A stretch of 46,890 nucleotides of DNA, taken from contig CAIYNF010000036.1 in the NCBI GenBank assembly GCA_903927505.1, forward strand, positions 1-46,890, written 5' to 3'. Both the position numbers and the translations under genes were made by a program. Below, piece by piece: positions 24,100 through 34,032 of this stretch; the stretch's first letter is position 1; each line of letters starts with the position of its first letter. Under the pieces are notes generated by a model that saw nothing but the letters and a program-made list of their open reading frames with translations, did not search any database and was not told the DNA's origin. Origin of the DNA: an uncultured Bacteroidota bacterium. Its GTDB lineage: Bacteria > Bacteroidota > Bacteroidia > UKL13-3.

Positions 24100-25758
24100 A
24101 TGAAAAAACTTTTTTTACTTCTTTTTACCTTCCTCAGTTTCTCTTCTTTTTCTCAAATTATAGTGAATCAAACAGATTATGCTGCAATAGGAGATAAGGT
24201 TTTAATAGCCATAGATACACCTGTGAATGCAAGCGTGCTACCAATGGTTCAACTCAGCGGTATCAATAGAACATGGAATTTTAGCAGTGGCTTATTGCCA
24301 GATCTCTTCGACTCAATTAATTACCGCGCACCTATTTCCGGCGAACCCATTGCCGCAAATCTTGCCGCAATGGGAACCAATTCAAGTCACTATGAGTTTG
24401 TAGATTCCCTTGCTGTAAAAATGGTGTTGGATCGACCCGCCAAAAACATCAATAATTTAACCCTGCGCGTATTTAAGTTTCCCTTAACCTATACTGCTAG
24501 CTTTACCGATTCTATGGTTTACTACAAAATGGGAACGCCTACAGATTTTAATTCACCCTTACTTTCTACCATTGGATATGATTCTGTGCGCGCAGAGATT
24601 TCTGCCTATGATACCAGTATTTGCGAAGGCTGGGGCGTTTTGCAATTGCCAGATACCAGTCTCAATGTATTAAAAGTAAAAGTTGTAACCAATAGCTATA
24701 CCAATTTGTATGCCCATGCCCAATTTACAGGCTGGGTAAATATTAATTCGTTGGCAGGCATTATTCCACACCAAAGAGTAATAGAATACCAATGGTTTGC
24801 CAAAAATGCAAAAGGTTATATGATGCGTGCATTGCTAGATACCACCGGTACAAAACTGCAAAACATCATGTACCGTGTTAAAAAAATAGATATTCCATCC
24901 TTAAAAAGTATCACACCAAACAGTGCCATTAGAACCAGTCAAACCATAGATATTTATATTAAGGGTGCTAATACGCATTTTAAACAAGGTGCTAGTCTTT
25001 CAGTAAACATTAAACAAGGTGCCAATAAGTTTTTTGTGAACGGTTTTGTGGCGCAAAGTGATACTGTTTTAATGGTCAATATTATGATTCAACCCAATAG
25101 CGTTTTGGGTGCCTATGATATTGTTGTGAACGATCCAATTAGTGGTATTTTAAGCCTTCCTGGCGCGTTTACACTTAATCTGCCACCAAGTTTACAAAGC
25201 ATCAATCCTAAATTTGTATCGCGCAATTCAATTGCGGTTGTTACCATTACAGGAAACGGTACGCATTTTAAACAAGACAAATCATCTATGCAAGTTTTGT
25301 TCTTTTACCAAGGTTCTTCTGAAAGTAAATTGGCCGTAAGCACCATTAATTGTTCAAGTGATGTGAGCTTTACTTTCAATTTAAAAGTAGATGCTTTGGC
25401 ACCCGAAGGTGTTTATACGGTAAGGGTTTTTAATAATACAGATCAAACCTTAGAAATGGCAGATTCTTTCACGGTTAGCAAGGCAATTGGGGTAATAGAA
25501 AATGCTTCCCTAAGCAATTCAATTGAAATTTATCCCAATCCGGCAAGCAGTGAATTAACTATAAATAATACTTCTTCCTATGCAGAAATTAGCATAGAAT
25601 GGATAGATCTTTTGGGTAAAATATATCGGGTCGAACCAATGCTGCTGAAACAAACTACATTGAATATTTCTGATATAGCAGCAGGGATTTATAACTTACA
25701 AATGCGCAACAATCAAGGTGAAATTGTTCAGCAATTAAGGTTTGTAAAAACTTTATAA
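24100..25758 (+). CDS. Secreted protein with T9SS sorting domain
   Basis: 552 aa. Signal peptide (about 1-18, ends SFSQ). The first half (about 20-265) is an unrecognised beta-rich domain. Two IPT/TIG-like repeats follow (about 268-362 and 365-460), each with a THFKQ word (GANTHFKQGAS and GNGTHFKQDKS). The last 80 residues (IEIYPNPASSELTI ... GIYNLQMRNNQGE ... FVKTL) are a type A C-terminal sorting domain that directs export by the type IX system. Probably surface-attached or released. The substrate is unknown. Confidence 0.85.
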   Translation: MKKLFLLLFTFLSFSSFSQIIVNQTDYAAIGDKVLIAIDTPVNASVLPMVQLSGINRTWNFSSGLLPDLFDSINYRAPISGEPIAANLAAMGTNSSHYEFVDSLAVKMVLDRPAKNINNLTLRVFKFPLTYTASFTDSMVYYKMGTPTDFNSPLLSTIGYDSVRAEISAYDTSICEGWGVLQLPDTSLNVLKVKVVTNSYTNLYAHAQFTGWVNINSLAGIIPHQRVIEYQWFAKNAKGYMMRALLDTTGTKLQNIMYRVKKIDIPSLKSITPNSAIRTSQTIDIYIKGANTHFKQGASLSVNIKQGANKFFVNGFVAQSDTVLMVNIMIQPNSVLGAYDIVVNDPISGILSLPGAFTLNLPPSLQSINPKFVSRNSIAVVTITGNGTHFKQDKSSMQVLFFYQGSSESKLAVSTINCSSDVSFTFNLKVDALAPEGVYTVRVFNNTDQTLEMADSFTVSKAIGVIENASLSNSIEIYPNPASSELTINNTSSYAEISIEWIDLLGKIYRVEPMLLKQTTLNISDIAAGIYNLQMRNNQGEIVQQLRFVKTL

Positions 25759-25760
25759 AC

Positions 25761-25976
25761 TTAATTGTTTCCTTCGTTTTCTTGCTTCTCTACTTTCTTT
25801 TCTTTGTGAAATAAATCGCCTAATAGTCCGCCCATAAATAAGCCGTATAAACTGCTGTTTACCGGACTAGAAGTAATGGCGCAAGTGCCACTGGCACAGC
25901 CAACAAAATAGTAATACGCATAGCCGCCAATGGTTCCTAATGCCGCGCCTATGGCTATTTTTGTGTATCTTTTCAT
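25761..25976 (-). CDS. DUF6132-type small membrane protein
   Basis: 71 aa: a glycine-rich TM segment near the start (IAIGAALGTIGGYAYYYFVG), then CASGTCAITSSPVNSSLYGLFMGGLLG and a charged tail. The CxxGxC...SPVNS pattern fits DUF6132. It lies 15 bp after the MBL-rhodanese gene on the same strand, so it is probably co-transcribed and may share a sulfur-related role (inference). Confidence 0.75.
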   Translation of the reverse strand: MKRYTKIAIGAALGTIGGYAYYYFVGCASGTCAITSSPVNSSLYGLFMGGLLGDLFHKEKKVEKQENEGNN

Positions 25977-25991
25977 GAGTGTAATGTTAAA

Positions 25992-27368
25992 TTATTCTGC
26001 AGGAATTACCAATAAAAATCCACTTTCTTTAATTTTTGAAATGCCACCACGCACATTTTTAATGTGTTTAAATCCGTGTTTTTTCATAAGAGATGCAGCC
26101 ATCATGCTTCTATAGCCACCCGCACAATGAATGAGGTATTTTTGATTTTTGTCTAAATGACTAATTTGGTTTTCTAATTTACTCAAAGGAATTAATTCTG
26201 CTCCTTCTATTATACCAGTTTGCCATTCGCTTGGGTTTCTTACATCAACAATGGTATGCGCAGATATTTCATTCATTTCACTTGCATCAATAGAATCAAC
26301 TGTTTCTATAGCCATGCCCTGCAAAAGCCAAGCCTCAAATCCTCCTTTGAGGTAGCCAAAAACATGCTCATAACCTACGCGCGCCAAACGTAAAATAGAT
26401 TCAATTTCTTTGCCTTCATCTGCCACAACAATAATAGGTTTGCTGCTTTCAATAAGCGAGCCTACCCACACGGCATATTGTCCGTTTAAGCCAATATTTA
26501 TACTGCCAGGAATAAATCCTTTTTCAAAAATATTTGCTTCGCGTGCATCTAAAATAATAACGCCTTTTGTAATTTCTTCAGCAACCGCTTTCGGTTCAAG
26601 CCCAATGGCATTGCGCTCCATCACTTCATCAATGCTTTCATATCCATTTTTATTAATGCCTGCATCCATGAAGAAATACTTTGGTGGTTCTTCCAATCCA
26701 GCAGTAACTTTTATTACAAATTCTTCTCTTGTGGCACAGCACAAGGCATAGTTAATTTTCTTTTGTATACCAACAGTTGTTTGCAATTCCTTGCCAATAT
26801 TTTTACCACAGGCCGAACCAGCGCCATGGCCAGGATATATGATTACCTCATCTGCCAATGGCATTATTTTCTGTTGTATCGAATCAAATAACAAACTGGC
26901 TAAATCCTCCTTGCTTAAATTAGATTTCACGGCTAAATCTGGTCGGCCTACATCTCCCACAAAAACAGTATCTCCAGTAAATACAGCATAATTATTTCCA
27001 TTTTCATCTATCAATAACAAACACATAGATTCCAAAGTATGACCGGGTGTATGTAATAATTTGAGCGAAATATTTCCTAGTTTAAAAACCTCTTCATCGG
27101 CTGCTACATATATGTCGTAATTGGCTTCAGCTGTTGGCCCATATACAATTCTTGCACCCGTTTTTCTAGCAAGGTCTATATGTCCGCTTACAAAATCTGC
27201 ATGAAAATGTGTTTCAAAAACATACTTTATTTTGGCACCTCTTTCCTTCGCTAATTGAATATAAGGTTCGGTTTCTCTCAATGGATCAATAATGGCAGCT
27301 TCGCCATTACTTTCAATATAATAAGCGGCTTCTGCAAGGCAATTGGTATAGAGTTGTTGGATATACAT
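25992..27368 (-). CDS. MBL-fold hydrolase fused to two rhodanese domains (ETHE1-like)
   Basis: 458 aa. Metallo-beta-lactamase domain (about 1-235) with the persulfide-dioxygenase type motif HFHADFVSGH (54-63), GDTVFVGDVGRPDL and YPGHGAGSACG. Two rhodanese domains follow. The second has an active-site loop HCAGGYRS with the catalytic Cys; the first has ADEGKE in that place and lacks the Cys, so it is probably structural. The likely role is oxidation or transfer of persulfide sulfur, as for ETHE1 and related fusions. Cytoplasmic. Divergent from the glycosyltransferase gene. Confidence 0.9.
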   Translation of the reverse strand: MYIQQLYTNCLAEAAYYIESNGEAAIIDPLRETEPYIQLAKERGAKIKYVFETHFHADFVSGHIDLARKTGARIVYGPTAEANYDIYVAADEEVFKLGNISLKLLHTPGHTLESMCLLLIDENGNNYAVFTGDTVFVGDVGRPDLAVKSNLSKEDLASLLFDSIQQKIMPLADEVIIYPGHGAGSACGKNIGKELQTTVGIQKKINYALCCATREEFVIKVTAGLEEPPKYFFMDAGINKNGYESIDEVMERNAIGLEPKAVAEEITKGVIILDAREANIFEKGFIPGSINIGLNGQYAVWVGSLIESSKPIIVVADEGKEIESILRLARVGYEHVFGYLKGGFEAWLLQGMAIETVDSIDASEMNEISAHTIVDVRNPSEWQTGIIEGAELIPLSKLENQISHLDKNQKYLIHCAGGYRSMMAASLMKKHGFKHIKNVRGGISKIKESGFLLVIPAE

Positions 27369-27531
27369 ATATTATAATTTTAGTAAACCAAATATCTGTA
27401 TTTATCCTGTGAAATAAAGTGCGACTAGTCAATTGAATACGTGATTATTGTCAGTTAATTTATTTATAAAAACGCCTTACTCATTTACCCGTCCATTTCA
27501 ATTTTTTCCTAAATTACCTTATCTTTCGGCC

Positions 27532-28665
27532 ATGAACATAGGGTTTGATGCCAAACGTATTTTTTATAACCGCACAGGATTGGGGAATTACTCTCGCAGC
27601 CTGTTAAAGGGCTTGGTACAATATTACCCGCAGCACAACTACCATTTATTTACGCCAGGTACGCATCAGTTTTCCGATTTTTTAGAAGTAAATGAGCAGG
27701 TAATTAGGCATAAACCAATTGGGTTTTTATCGCAGAAACTACCTGCTATTTGGCGTAGCAATTGGCTTGTAAAAGATTTGCTAAAAGCAGAAATTGAACT
27801 ATACCATGGCTTAAGCAATGAGCTCCCGCGAGGTATTGAAAATACTTCTATAAAAAGTGTGGTAACTATACACGATTTAATTTTCATGCATTTTCCAGAA
27901 CAATATCCTTGGGTTGATAGGCAATTGTATTATAGAAAAGTTGAATCTGCAATTATGCGTGCCGACTTAATTATAGCAGCCAGTGAGCATACTCAAAACG
28001 ATATAATTCACAACTTTGATTGTGATCCAGCTAAGGTAAAAGTTTTGTATCAAGATTGTGATCCATTGTTTGCCGAACCCATATCCAATGAGCAAAAGGA
28101 TGAATTGCGCAATAAATACAACTTGCGTCCTAATTTTATTTTGAGTGTAGGTACCATTGAAAAGAGAAAAAATCATATCAGTTTATTGAAAGCGTTTCAT
28201 GCTGGATTTTTTCCTCAAAACGATTTGGTAATTGTTGGTAAAAAAGCAGCTGCTTATCCCGAATTGCAGGCGTATATCAAAGCAAATAATTTAGAAAGCA
28301 GGGTGAAATTTATTTTCAATTTGCCCTTCAAAGACTTGCCTGGAATGTATCAATTGGCAGCAGTTTTTGCCTATTTAAGCACCTACGAAGGGTTTGGAAT
28401 TCCAGTATTAGAAGCTTTGCGTTCGGGCACGCCTGTATTGGCTTCTAATGCCTCCTCTATTCCAGAAGTTGCCGGAAATGCCGCACTTTTGGTGGACCCT
28501 ACGGATATTAATTTAATTGCAAATTGCTTGCAAGATTTATTAATACGTCCACACGTGGCAGCTGCCTTCAAAGAAAATTCAATAGCACATTTGAAGCAAT
28601 TTGATGCAAGTATATTGAGTGAAAAGCTGATGGATTATTACCATGTTTTATTGTCTGCCCATTAA
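27532..28665 (+). CDS. Glycosyltransferase family 1 (GT4-like)
   Basis: 377 aa from ATG 27532, chosen because homologs start at MNIGFDAKRIFYNRTGLGNYSRSLL; the frame is open back to a TTG at 27448 but that extension looks non-coding. A GT-B fold: N-terminal acceptor domain to about 180, then the donor domain with ILSVGTIEKRKNHISLLKA and the EGFGIPVLEALRSGTPV block that carries the EX7E motif. It probably adds a sugar to a glycan or lipid; donor and acceptor are unknown. A TATCTTTC box at 27519-27526 precedes it. Confidence 0.9.
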   Translation: MNIGFDAKRIFYNRTGLGNYSRSLLKGLVQYYPQHNYHLFTPGTHQFSDFLEVNEQVIRHKPIGFLSQKLPAIWRSNWLVKDLLKAEIELYHGLSNELPRGIENTSIKSVVTIHDLIFMHFPEQYPWVDRQLYYRKVESAIMRADLIIAASEHTQNDIIHNFDCDPAKVKVLYQDCDPLFAEPISNEQKDELRNKYNLRPNFILSVGTIEKRKNHISLLKAFHAGFFPQNDLVIVGKKAAAYPELQAYIKANNLESRVKFIFNLPFKDLPGMYQLAAVFAYLSTYEGFGIPVLEALRSGTPVLASNASSIPEVAGNAALLVDPTDINLIANCLQDLLIRPHVAAAFKENSIAHLKQFDASILSEKLMDYYHVLLSAH

Positions 28666-28679
28666 TTTGTTTTAGAAAT

Positions 28680-30101
28680 ATGGGAAGACAAATAATTGAA
28701 TTAAAAGATCCAGTATTTTTGCAATTGCATTCACTTGCAAAGCGCATGAATATGGAAGCTTATGTGATTGGGGGATTTGTACGAGACCTGTTTTTAAAGC
28801 GGAATTCTAAAGATATAGATATTGTAGTAGTAGGCGATGGAATTGAGTTTGCCCAAGCTTTCGCAGAACTTGTACCAGAGAAATCTGATTTTGCCGTGTT
28901 TAAAAATTTTGGTACGGCTATGGTTCGAACCAAAGATTGGGAAATAGAATTTGTTGGCGCAAGAAAAGAAAGCTACAGTCGTGAAAGTCGCAAGCCTGCT
29001 GTAGTTCCAGGAACCATCCGAGATGATCAATTGCGCAGAGATTTTACCATCAACGCATTGGCCATTAGTTTAAATGAATCCAATTTATTTGAATTGGTAG
29101 ATCCCTTTGAAGGGGTGGCAGATATTGAAAGAAAATTATTGCGTACGCCACTTGAACCAGAAATTACCTTTGACGACGATCCTTTGCGTATGATGCGTGC
29201 CATTAGGTTTTCTAGTCAATTGAAATTTGATATTCACTACAATACTTTTGAAGCCATCAAAAAACATGCGCAACGCATTGAAATTGTTTCAATGGAACGC
29301 ATCAGTGAAGAACTTAATAAAATAATGATGAGTGCAAAGCCAAGCATTGGCTTGAACGCTTTGTTTGAAAGTGGTTTGTTGGCTATTATATTTCCAGAAT
29401 TGCAAGCCATGTATGGGGTAGAAGTAAAAAAAGGGAAAGCCCATAAAGATAATTTTTACCATACCCTTCAAGTATTAGATAATGTATGTTTGGAAACAGA
29501 TAACCTCTGGTTACGCTGGGCTGCCTTATTGCATGATATTGGCAAACCTGTTACCAAACGTTTTGTGGAGGCCGAATTGGCATGGACATTTCATGGGCAT
29601 GAGGATAGGGGAGGTAAAATGGTTTCAAAAATATTTAGGCGTTTGAAATTACCCCTGAACGAAAAAATGAAATACGTAGAGAAATTAGTTTCTCTCCACC
29701 ATAGGCCAAAAGTATTAGCGGAAGAAGGCGTAACAGATGCTGCCATTCGCAGAATTATTGTAGATGCAGGAGATGATTTAGAAGATCTTTTTACACTTTG
29801 CAGGGCAGATATGACAAGCAAACACCAAGAGAAAATTCGCTTGTTTAGGAGTAATTTAAACAAGGTGCAGGAATTGGTAAAGGAAGTGGAAGAGCGTGAT
29901 GCGCTTAGAAATTGGCAGCCTCCAGTTACTGGTGAAGATATCATGAGCCATTTTCAACTCAAACCTTGCAGGGAAGTGGGGCTCATTAAAGAAGAATTGC
30001 GTGAAGCTATATTAGATGGTTTGGTTGCAAATGAGTACAATGCCGCTTTTTCAAAAATGCTTGAAATAGGGGAGCGTATTTTGGCAAATGCCAAAAAGTA
30101 A
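28680..30101 (+). CDS. cca: CCA-adding tRNA nucleotidyltransferase (HD type)
   Basis: 473 aa. The nucleotidyltransferase head domain has GGFVRDLFLKRNSKDIDIVVVG with the DxD metal pair, then RRDFTINALAIS and PLRMMRAIRFSS. An HD domain follows with LLHDIGKP and the C-terminal HHRPKVL. Fits CCA-adding enzymes with an HD domain, which would repair or add CCA. Consistently, both tRNAs in this window lack an encoded CCA. Starts 15 bp after the glycosyltransferase. Confidence 0.92.
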   Translation: MGRQIIELKDPVFLQLHSLAKRMNMEAYVIGGFVRDLFLKRNSKDIDIVVVGDGIEFAQAFAELVPEKSDFAVFKNFGTAMVRTKDWEIEFVGARKESYSRESRKPAVVPGTIRDDQLRRDFTINALAISLNESNLFELVDPFEGVADIERKLLRTPLEPEITFDDDPLRMMRAIRFSSQLKFDIHYNTFEAIKKHAQRIEIVSMERISEELNKIMMSAKPSIGLNALFESGLLAIIFPELQAMYGVEVKKGKAHKDNFYHTLQVLDNVCLETDNLWLRWAALLHDIGKPVTKRFVEAELAWTFHGHEDRGGKMVSKIFRRLKLPLNEKMKYVEKLVSLHHRPKVLAEEGVTDAAIRRIIVDAGDDLEDLFTLCRADMTSKHQEKIRLFRSNLNKVQELVKEVEERDALRNWQPPVTGEDIMSHFQLKPCREVGLIKEELREAILDGLVANEYNAAFSKMLEIGERILANAKK

Positions 30102-30190
30102 TTTCGAGTCAATAATTATTGTTGAAATTTCGTTTTAAAAGTTTGATTATCCGTTAATTTTTTTCAATATTCGCAGTAAGTAATAGGAAT

Positions 30191-30787
30191 ATGCCAGTAT
30201 TTAAATTTAAAGTATCATTTGAAGATTTTGAAGACACTTACCGTGTTATTGAAATTAAACCCACACAAACTTTTTTAGAGTTTCATAAGGCTATTTTAGA
30301 TAGCATCAAATTTGATGACAAGCAATTGGCCTCTTTTTACATGAGCAATGATAGCTGGGAAAAAGGGCAAGAAATTACTTTGGAAGACATGACGGAAAAT
30401 CCAGAAAACCCAATTCCAATCATGTCCAAAAGCAAGTTAAGTCAGTTTGTGGTTGATCCTCATCAGAAAATCCTTTACGTGTATGATTTTATTGAATGTT
30501 GGGCCATGAGCATTGAATTAACCAGCATCCTAAAAGAAGAAGATCCAAAAGTGAAATATCCCGTTTGCATTAAAAGCGTGGGTATGGCACCAAAGCAATA
30601 TGATAAAGTGCAGAAATTTGGCATGGTAGACGACAATGAGTTTGATGAAATAACTAAGAATTATTTGAATCATTCTGATGAAATTCCAGGCGATATATCT
30701 GATGATGATGGTGATGGTTTTGGCTTGTTTGATGCAGGCGAAGACGGTGAAGAGGCTGCTGCCAATGAATTTGGCGCAGAAGATTAA
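30191..30787 (+). CDS. Plasmid pRiA4b ORF-3-like protein
   Basis: 198 aa. The N-terminal 140 residues (VFKFKVSFEDFEDTYRVIEI, FLEFHKAILDSIKFD, FYMSNDSWEKGQEI) match the pRiA4b ORF-3 family, whose function is unknown. The C-terminal 40 residues are strongly acidic (SDDDGDGFGLFDAGEDGEE). Soluble. It stands 6 bp before the exonuclease gene, so the two are probably one operon. Confidence 0.85.
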   Translation: MPVFKFKVSFEDFEDTYRVIEIKPTQTFLEFHKAILDSIKFDDKQLASFYMSNDSWEKGQEITLEDMTENPENPIPIMSKSKLSQFVVDPHQKILYVYDFIECWAMSIELTSILKEEDPKVKYPVCIKSVGMAPKQYDKVQKFGMVDDNEFDEITKNYLNHSDEIPGDISDDDGDGFGLFDAGEDGEEAAANEFGAED

Positions 30788-30792
30788 ATACA

Positions 30793-31569
30793 ATGCTCAA
30801 CTTACAACTAAATAAACCCCTTATTGTTTTCGATTTGGAAACAACGGGTATCAGCATTTCTAATGACCGTATCGTAGAAATTGCCTGTATAAAAGTATTT
30901 CCTGATGGCAGAGAGGAAACACGTACAGAACGTATCAATCCTGGAATGCCTATTCCAGCAGAAGTTACAGCCATCCATGGAATTTCTGATGCAGACGTTG
31001 CCGATAAACCCAGCTTTGCAGAATTGGCACATGAATTAGCTAATTTTATGCAAGGATGCGATTTTGCTGGCTTCAATTCAAATAAATTTGATTTCCCATT
31101 ATTGGTGGAAGAATTCTTAAGAGCAGGCGTAGATTTTGATGTTGAAAACAGAAGATTTATTGATGCGCAAAGAATTTACCACATGATGGAACCGCGCAAT
31201 TTGAGCGCCGCTTACCGTTTTTATTGCGACCAAAATTTAGAAAATGCGCACAGCGCAGTTGCAGATACCCAAGCAACTTGGGAAATTATTCAAGCGCAAA
31301 TTACCCGCTACCCGCAGCTAAAAAACACCATCGAAGAATTGGGTAAAATATCTGGTCAGCATAATCTGGTAGACCTTGCGGGCCGCATGATTTATAATCC
31401 AGAAGGAAAAGAAATCTTCAATTTTGGCAAGCACCGTGGTAAATTAGTAGAACAAATTTTTAAACAAGAACCAGGCTATTACCAATGGATGATGGACAAT
31501 GATTTTTCATTAGACACCAAGCGTAGGTTAACTAAAATTAAACTTCGTATGAAGTTTGCCACCAACTAG
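30793..31569 (+). CDS. DnaQ-like 3'-5' exonuclease (DEDDh)
   Basis: 258 aa. Exo I VFDLETTGI (Asp14, Glu16), Exo II around FAGFNSNKFDFPLL, Exo III HSAVADTQAT (His and Asp of DEDDh). After residue 200 there is a small tail domain (FNFGKHRGKLVEQ ... YYQWMMDNDF) also found in exodeoxyribonuclease X-like proteins. Likely a DNA repair or proofreading-type nuclease; not fused to a polymerase. Confidence 0.9.
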   Translation: MLNLQLNKPLIVFDLETTGISISNDRIVEIACIKVFPDGREETRTERINPGMPIPAEVTAIHGISDADVADKPSFAELAHELANFMQGCDFAGFNSNKFDFPLLVEEFLRAGVDFDVENRRFIDAQRIYHMMEPRNLSAAYRFYCDQNLENAHSAVADTQATWEIIQAQITRYPQLKNTIEELGKISGQHNLVDLAGRMIYNPEGKEIFNFGKHRGKLVEQIFKQEPGYYQWMMDNDFSLDTKRRLTKIKLRMKFATN

Positions 31570-31573
31570 TTTT

Positions 31574-33106
31574 TTACTTTTCTAAAACCTCGTACATATC
31601 ATTTCTGCGGTCTTTCCAGTTGAGCACGGTGCCTGTATTTCTTGCACGTTCTAAGGCTGCTAAGTCCAAATCTGCAATTACCACCGTTTCAATATTGGTG
31701 CTGCACTCACCTGCAATGGCATCTGGAGGAAAGGCAAAATCACTGGGTGTATAAATACCAGATTGTGCGTAGTTAATATCCATATTGTCTACCGAAGGAA
31801 TATTACCAATAGTTCCAGCTGTTGCCACAAATATTTGGTTTTCAACAGCACGTGCTTGCGCACAAATTTTTACGCGTAAATGTCCGTGTTTCTCATCTGT
31901 ACTAAAGGGTACAAACAATATTTTAGCGCCTTTCTGACAAGCAATACGGGCCATTTCAGGGAACTCCACATCGTAACACACATTGATGGCTACCTTGCCA
32001 CAATCTGTATTGAATACTTTAATTTCATTACCCGGTTTTACACCCCACCATTTACCTTCGTTGCTGGTGATATGAATTTTGTATTGCTTTTCAAACGTTC
32101 CATCACGCTTAAAGATATAGGAAATATTATAGAGATTTTCACCTTCTACTTGCAAATGGGTTCCTGCAATAATATTGATATTGTATTCCATCGAAAGCCT
32201 AGAGAATAGCTCTATATAGTCTTCTGTATACTCGTCTAGTTTTCTAATACTGTCCTCCGGACTCATACTTTTGTATTCGTGAAGGGAGAGTAATTGCGTA
32301 GTAAATAATTCTGGGAAAAGCACAAAATCCGATTTGTAGTTAGATGCCACATCTGTAAAATATTCGCATTGTTGTGCAAATTCTTTAAAGCCTCTAATTT
32401 TCCTGAGTTCATATTGTATGCAACAAATACGAACCTTTTTCATCAATACACTGCGCTCACGAATTTCTGGAACATAATCCAAATTAATCCATTCCAATAG
32501 CAAAGCATATCCTTCACTTTCTAAGTCCTCGGGTAAATAATCTTTTATTATTCTTTGAATGGTAAATCCTTGCGATAATTGAAAAGTAACTACAGGGTCC
32601 TTTATCTTTTTATCAACTACCCTTTTAATATATGCCCTGATACCAAAATCATCAGAACACTTATGGTAATTGGGAACACGACCACCAATAAAAATACGTT
32701 TGAGGTTTTTTTCTACGCACAAGGTTTTGCGCATTTCATACAAACGCCTGCCAATTTTTAAACCTTGGTAATCTGGATGCACCATTACCTCAATGCCATA
32801 AAGCGTATCGCCTTCTTCATCGTGGTTGGTAATAAGACCATTATCGCAAATTTCTTTCCAGCTATGGTCGTCATCGTATTCATCCCAGCTTACAATTAAA
32901 CTACTGGCCGAACCAACTATCTTTCCTTCGTACTCAATAACCTGCATTCCCTCAGGGAAAATGCGGTATTGACTCTCCAGCATTTCAACCGTCCATGGAT
33001 CATTTTTAGGAAAACAAATCCTCGACAAATCCATGATCTCATCAATATCAGAACGCTCCGCAGTGCGTTCTATCAATTTTGGTTTTTTACTTGGTTTGGT
33101 TTTCAT
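31574..33106 (-). CDS. GNAT acetyltransferase fused to nitrilase-family amidohydrolase
   Basis: 510 aa. Residues about 12-205 are a GNAT domain (EVMVHPDYQGLKIGRRLYE is the acyl-CoA loop). Residues about 223-500 are a carbon-nitrogen hydrolase with the Glu-Lys-Cys triad E266 (LFPELF), K343 (QYKIHI) and C377 (NVCYDVEFPE). The fused form is known in several phyla, but the substrate is not settled. Cytoplasmic. Convergent with the exonuclease gene. Confidence 0.9.
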   Translation of the reverse strand: MKTKPSKKPKLIERTAERSDIDEIMDLSRICFPKNDPWTVEMLESQYRIFPEGMQVIEYEGKIVGSASSLIVSWDEYDDDHSWKEICDNGLITNHDEEGDTLYGIEVMVHPDYQGLKIGRRLYEMRKTLCVEKNLKRIFIGGRVPNYHKCSDDFGIRAYIKRVVDKKIKDPVVTFQLSQGFTIQRIIKDYLPEDLESEGYALLLEWINLDYVPEIRERSVLMKKVRICCIQYELRKIRGFKEFAQQCEYFTDVASNYKSDFVLFPELFTTQLLSLHEYKSMSPEDSIRKLDEYTEDYIELFSRLSMEYNINIIAGTHLQVEGENLYNISYIFKRDGTFEKQYKIHITSNEGKWWGVKPGNEIKVFNTDCGKVAINVCYDVEFPEMARIACQKGAKILFVPFSTDEKHGHLRVKICAQARAVENQIFVATAGTIGNIPSVDNMDINYAQSGIYTPSDFAFPPDAIAGECSTNIETVVIADLDLAALERARNTGTVLNWKDRRNDMYEVLEK

Positions 33107-33125
33107 TTTGTTTGAATTAGCATTC

Positions 33126-33151
33126 AGCTTCTAGCCTCTGGCATCTGGCTT
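33126..33151 (+). repeat. Intergenic repeat, copy 1
   Basis: A 26-bp word (starting AGCTTCTAGCCTCTGGC) matching 46762-46787 at 21 of 26 positions, both in intergenic DNA. It contains a partly repeated CTAGCC/CTGGC core. Function unknown. Confidence 0.45.
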
Positions 33152-33286
33152 CTGTCAAAGTGCAATATTTTGAAATTTGGAAAATATTCAATTTTAGAAA
33201 GTTAGGGTTGCGATAAAAATATTTAATTAAATCCATAATAATTATTTTAACCAGCATAAAGAAACCAACAACCAGAAATCAGCCAA

Positions 33287-34003
33287 CTACTTCAAATTAT
33301 GCCACACGTTCACAACGTCATCGTCTTCGTCTAACCTGTCTAGGAGTTTTCCAAAATCTTCTTGTTCTTCTTCTGTAAGTTCTACGCCACTGGTTGGTAC
33401 ACGTTGTAATTGTGCGTTAACAATTTCAAATTTTCTGTCTTCCAAAGCTTTTTGCATCGAACCAAATTCTGTGAAAGGAACGGTAATAATTAAATGACCT
33501 TCGCCATCATCTTCCATTTCTTCCATTCCAAAATCAATCATTTCGAGTTCAAAATCTTCTAGGTTAATACCCGCAATATTTATACTGAAAATTCCTTTGC
33601 GGTCGAACATAAAATCTAAACTACCTGAAGTTAACATGGTACCACCAGTTTTGTTCATGTGGGTTCTTAAGTTTGCTATGGTACGGGTTGGATTATCCGT
33701 AGCCGTTTCAATTACTACAGCCACGCCATGTGGTCCTTTTCCTTCGTAGGCAATTTCTTCAAAATCCTTATCCATTTTACTTGTTGCGCGCGCAATAGCA
33801 GCATCAATGTTTGCCTTAGGCATGTTCACAGATTTTGCATTGGCAATTATTACGCGCAACCTCGAATTGCTATCTGGATCACCACTTCCGCCACCCGCTT
33901 TAATAGCAATGGCTATTTCTTTACCTATCTTAGTAAATGCCTGACTCATCTTGGCATAACGAGCAAACATTTTGTGTTTGCGTTTTTCAAATACCCTACC
34001 CAT
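33287..34003 (-). CDS. YebC/PmpR family protein
   Basis: 238 aa. N-terminal MGRVFEKRKHKMFARYAKMSQAF is the Bacteroidota form of the YebC start; AIKAGGGSGDPDSNSRLRVII and NMPKANIDAAIARATSK are family blocks. Members have been described as DNA-binding regulators and, more recently, as factors that help ribosomes through proline stretches. The start at 34003 is supported by a TATATTTG box (34033-34040, minus strand) 30 bp upstream. Confidence 0.93.
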   Translation of the reverse strand: MGRVFEKRKHKMFARYAKMSQAFTKIGKEIAIAIKAGGGSGDPDSNSRLRVIIANAKSVNMPKANIDAAIARATSKMDKDFEEIAYEGKGPHGVAVVIETATDNPTRTIANLRTHMNKTGGTMLTSGSLDFMFDRKGIFSINIAGINLEDFELEMIDFGMEEMEDDGEGHLIITVPFTEFGSMQKALEDRKFEIVNAQLQRVPTSGVELTEEEQEDFGKLLDRLDEDDDVVNVWHNLK

Positions 34004-34032
34004 AAGTGTTTCTGTCTATTGTTGAATAAATG

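Noticed and set aside
27448-27531. N-terminal extension of the glycosyltransferase
   Set aside because: It starts at TTG, lies in promoter-like DNA and precedes the conserved MNIGFDAKR start.
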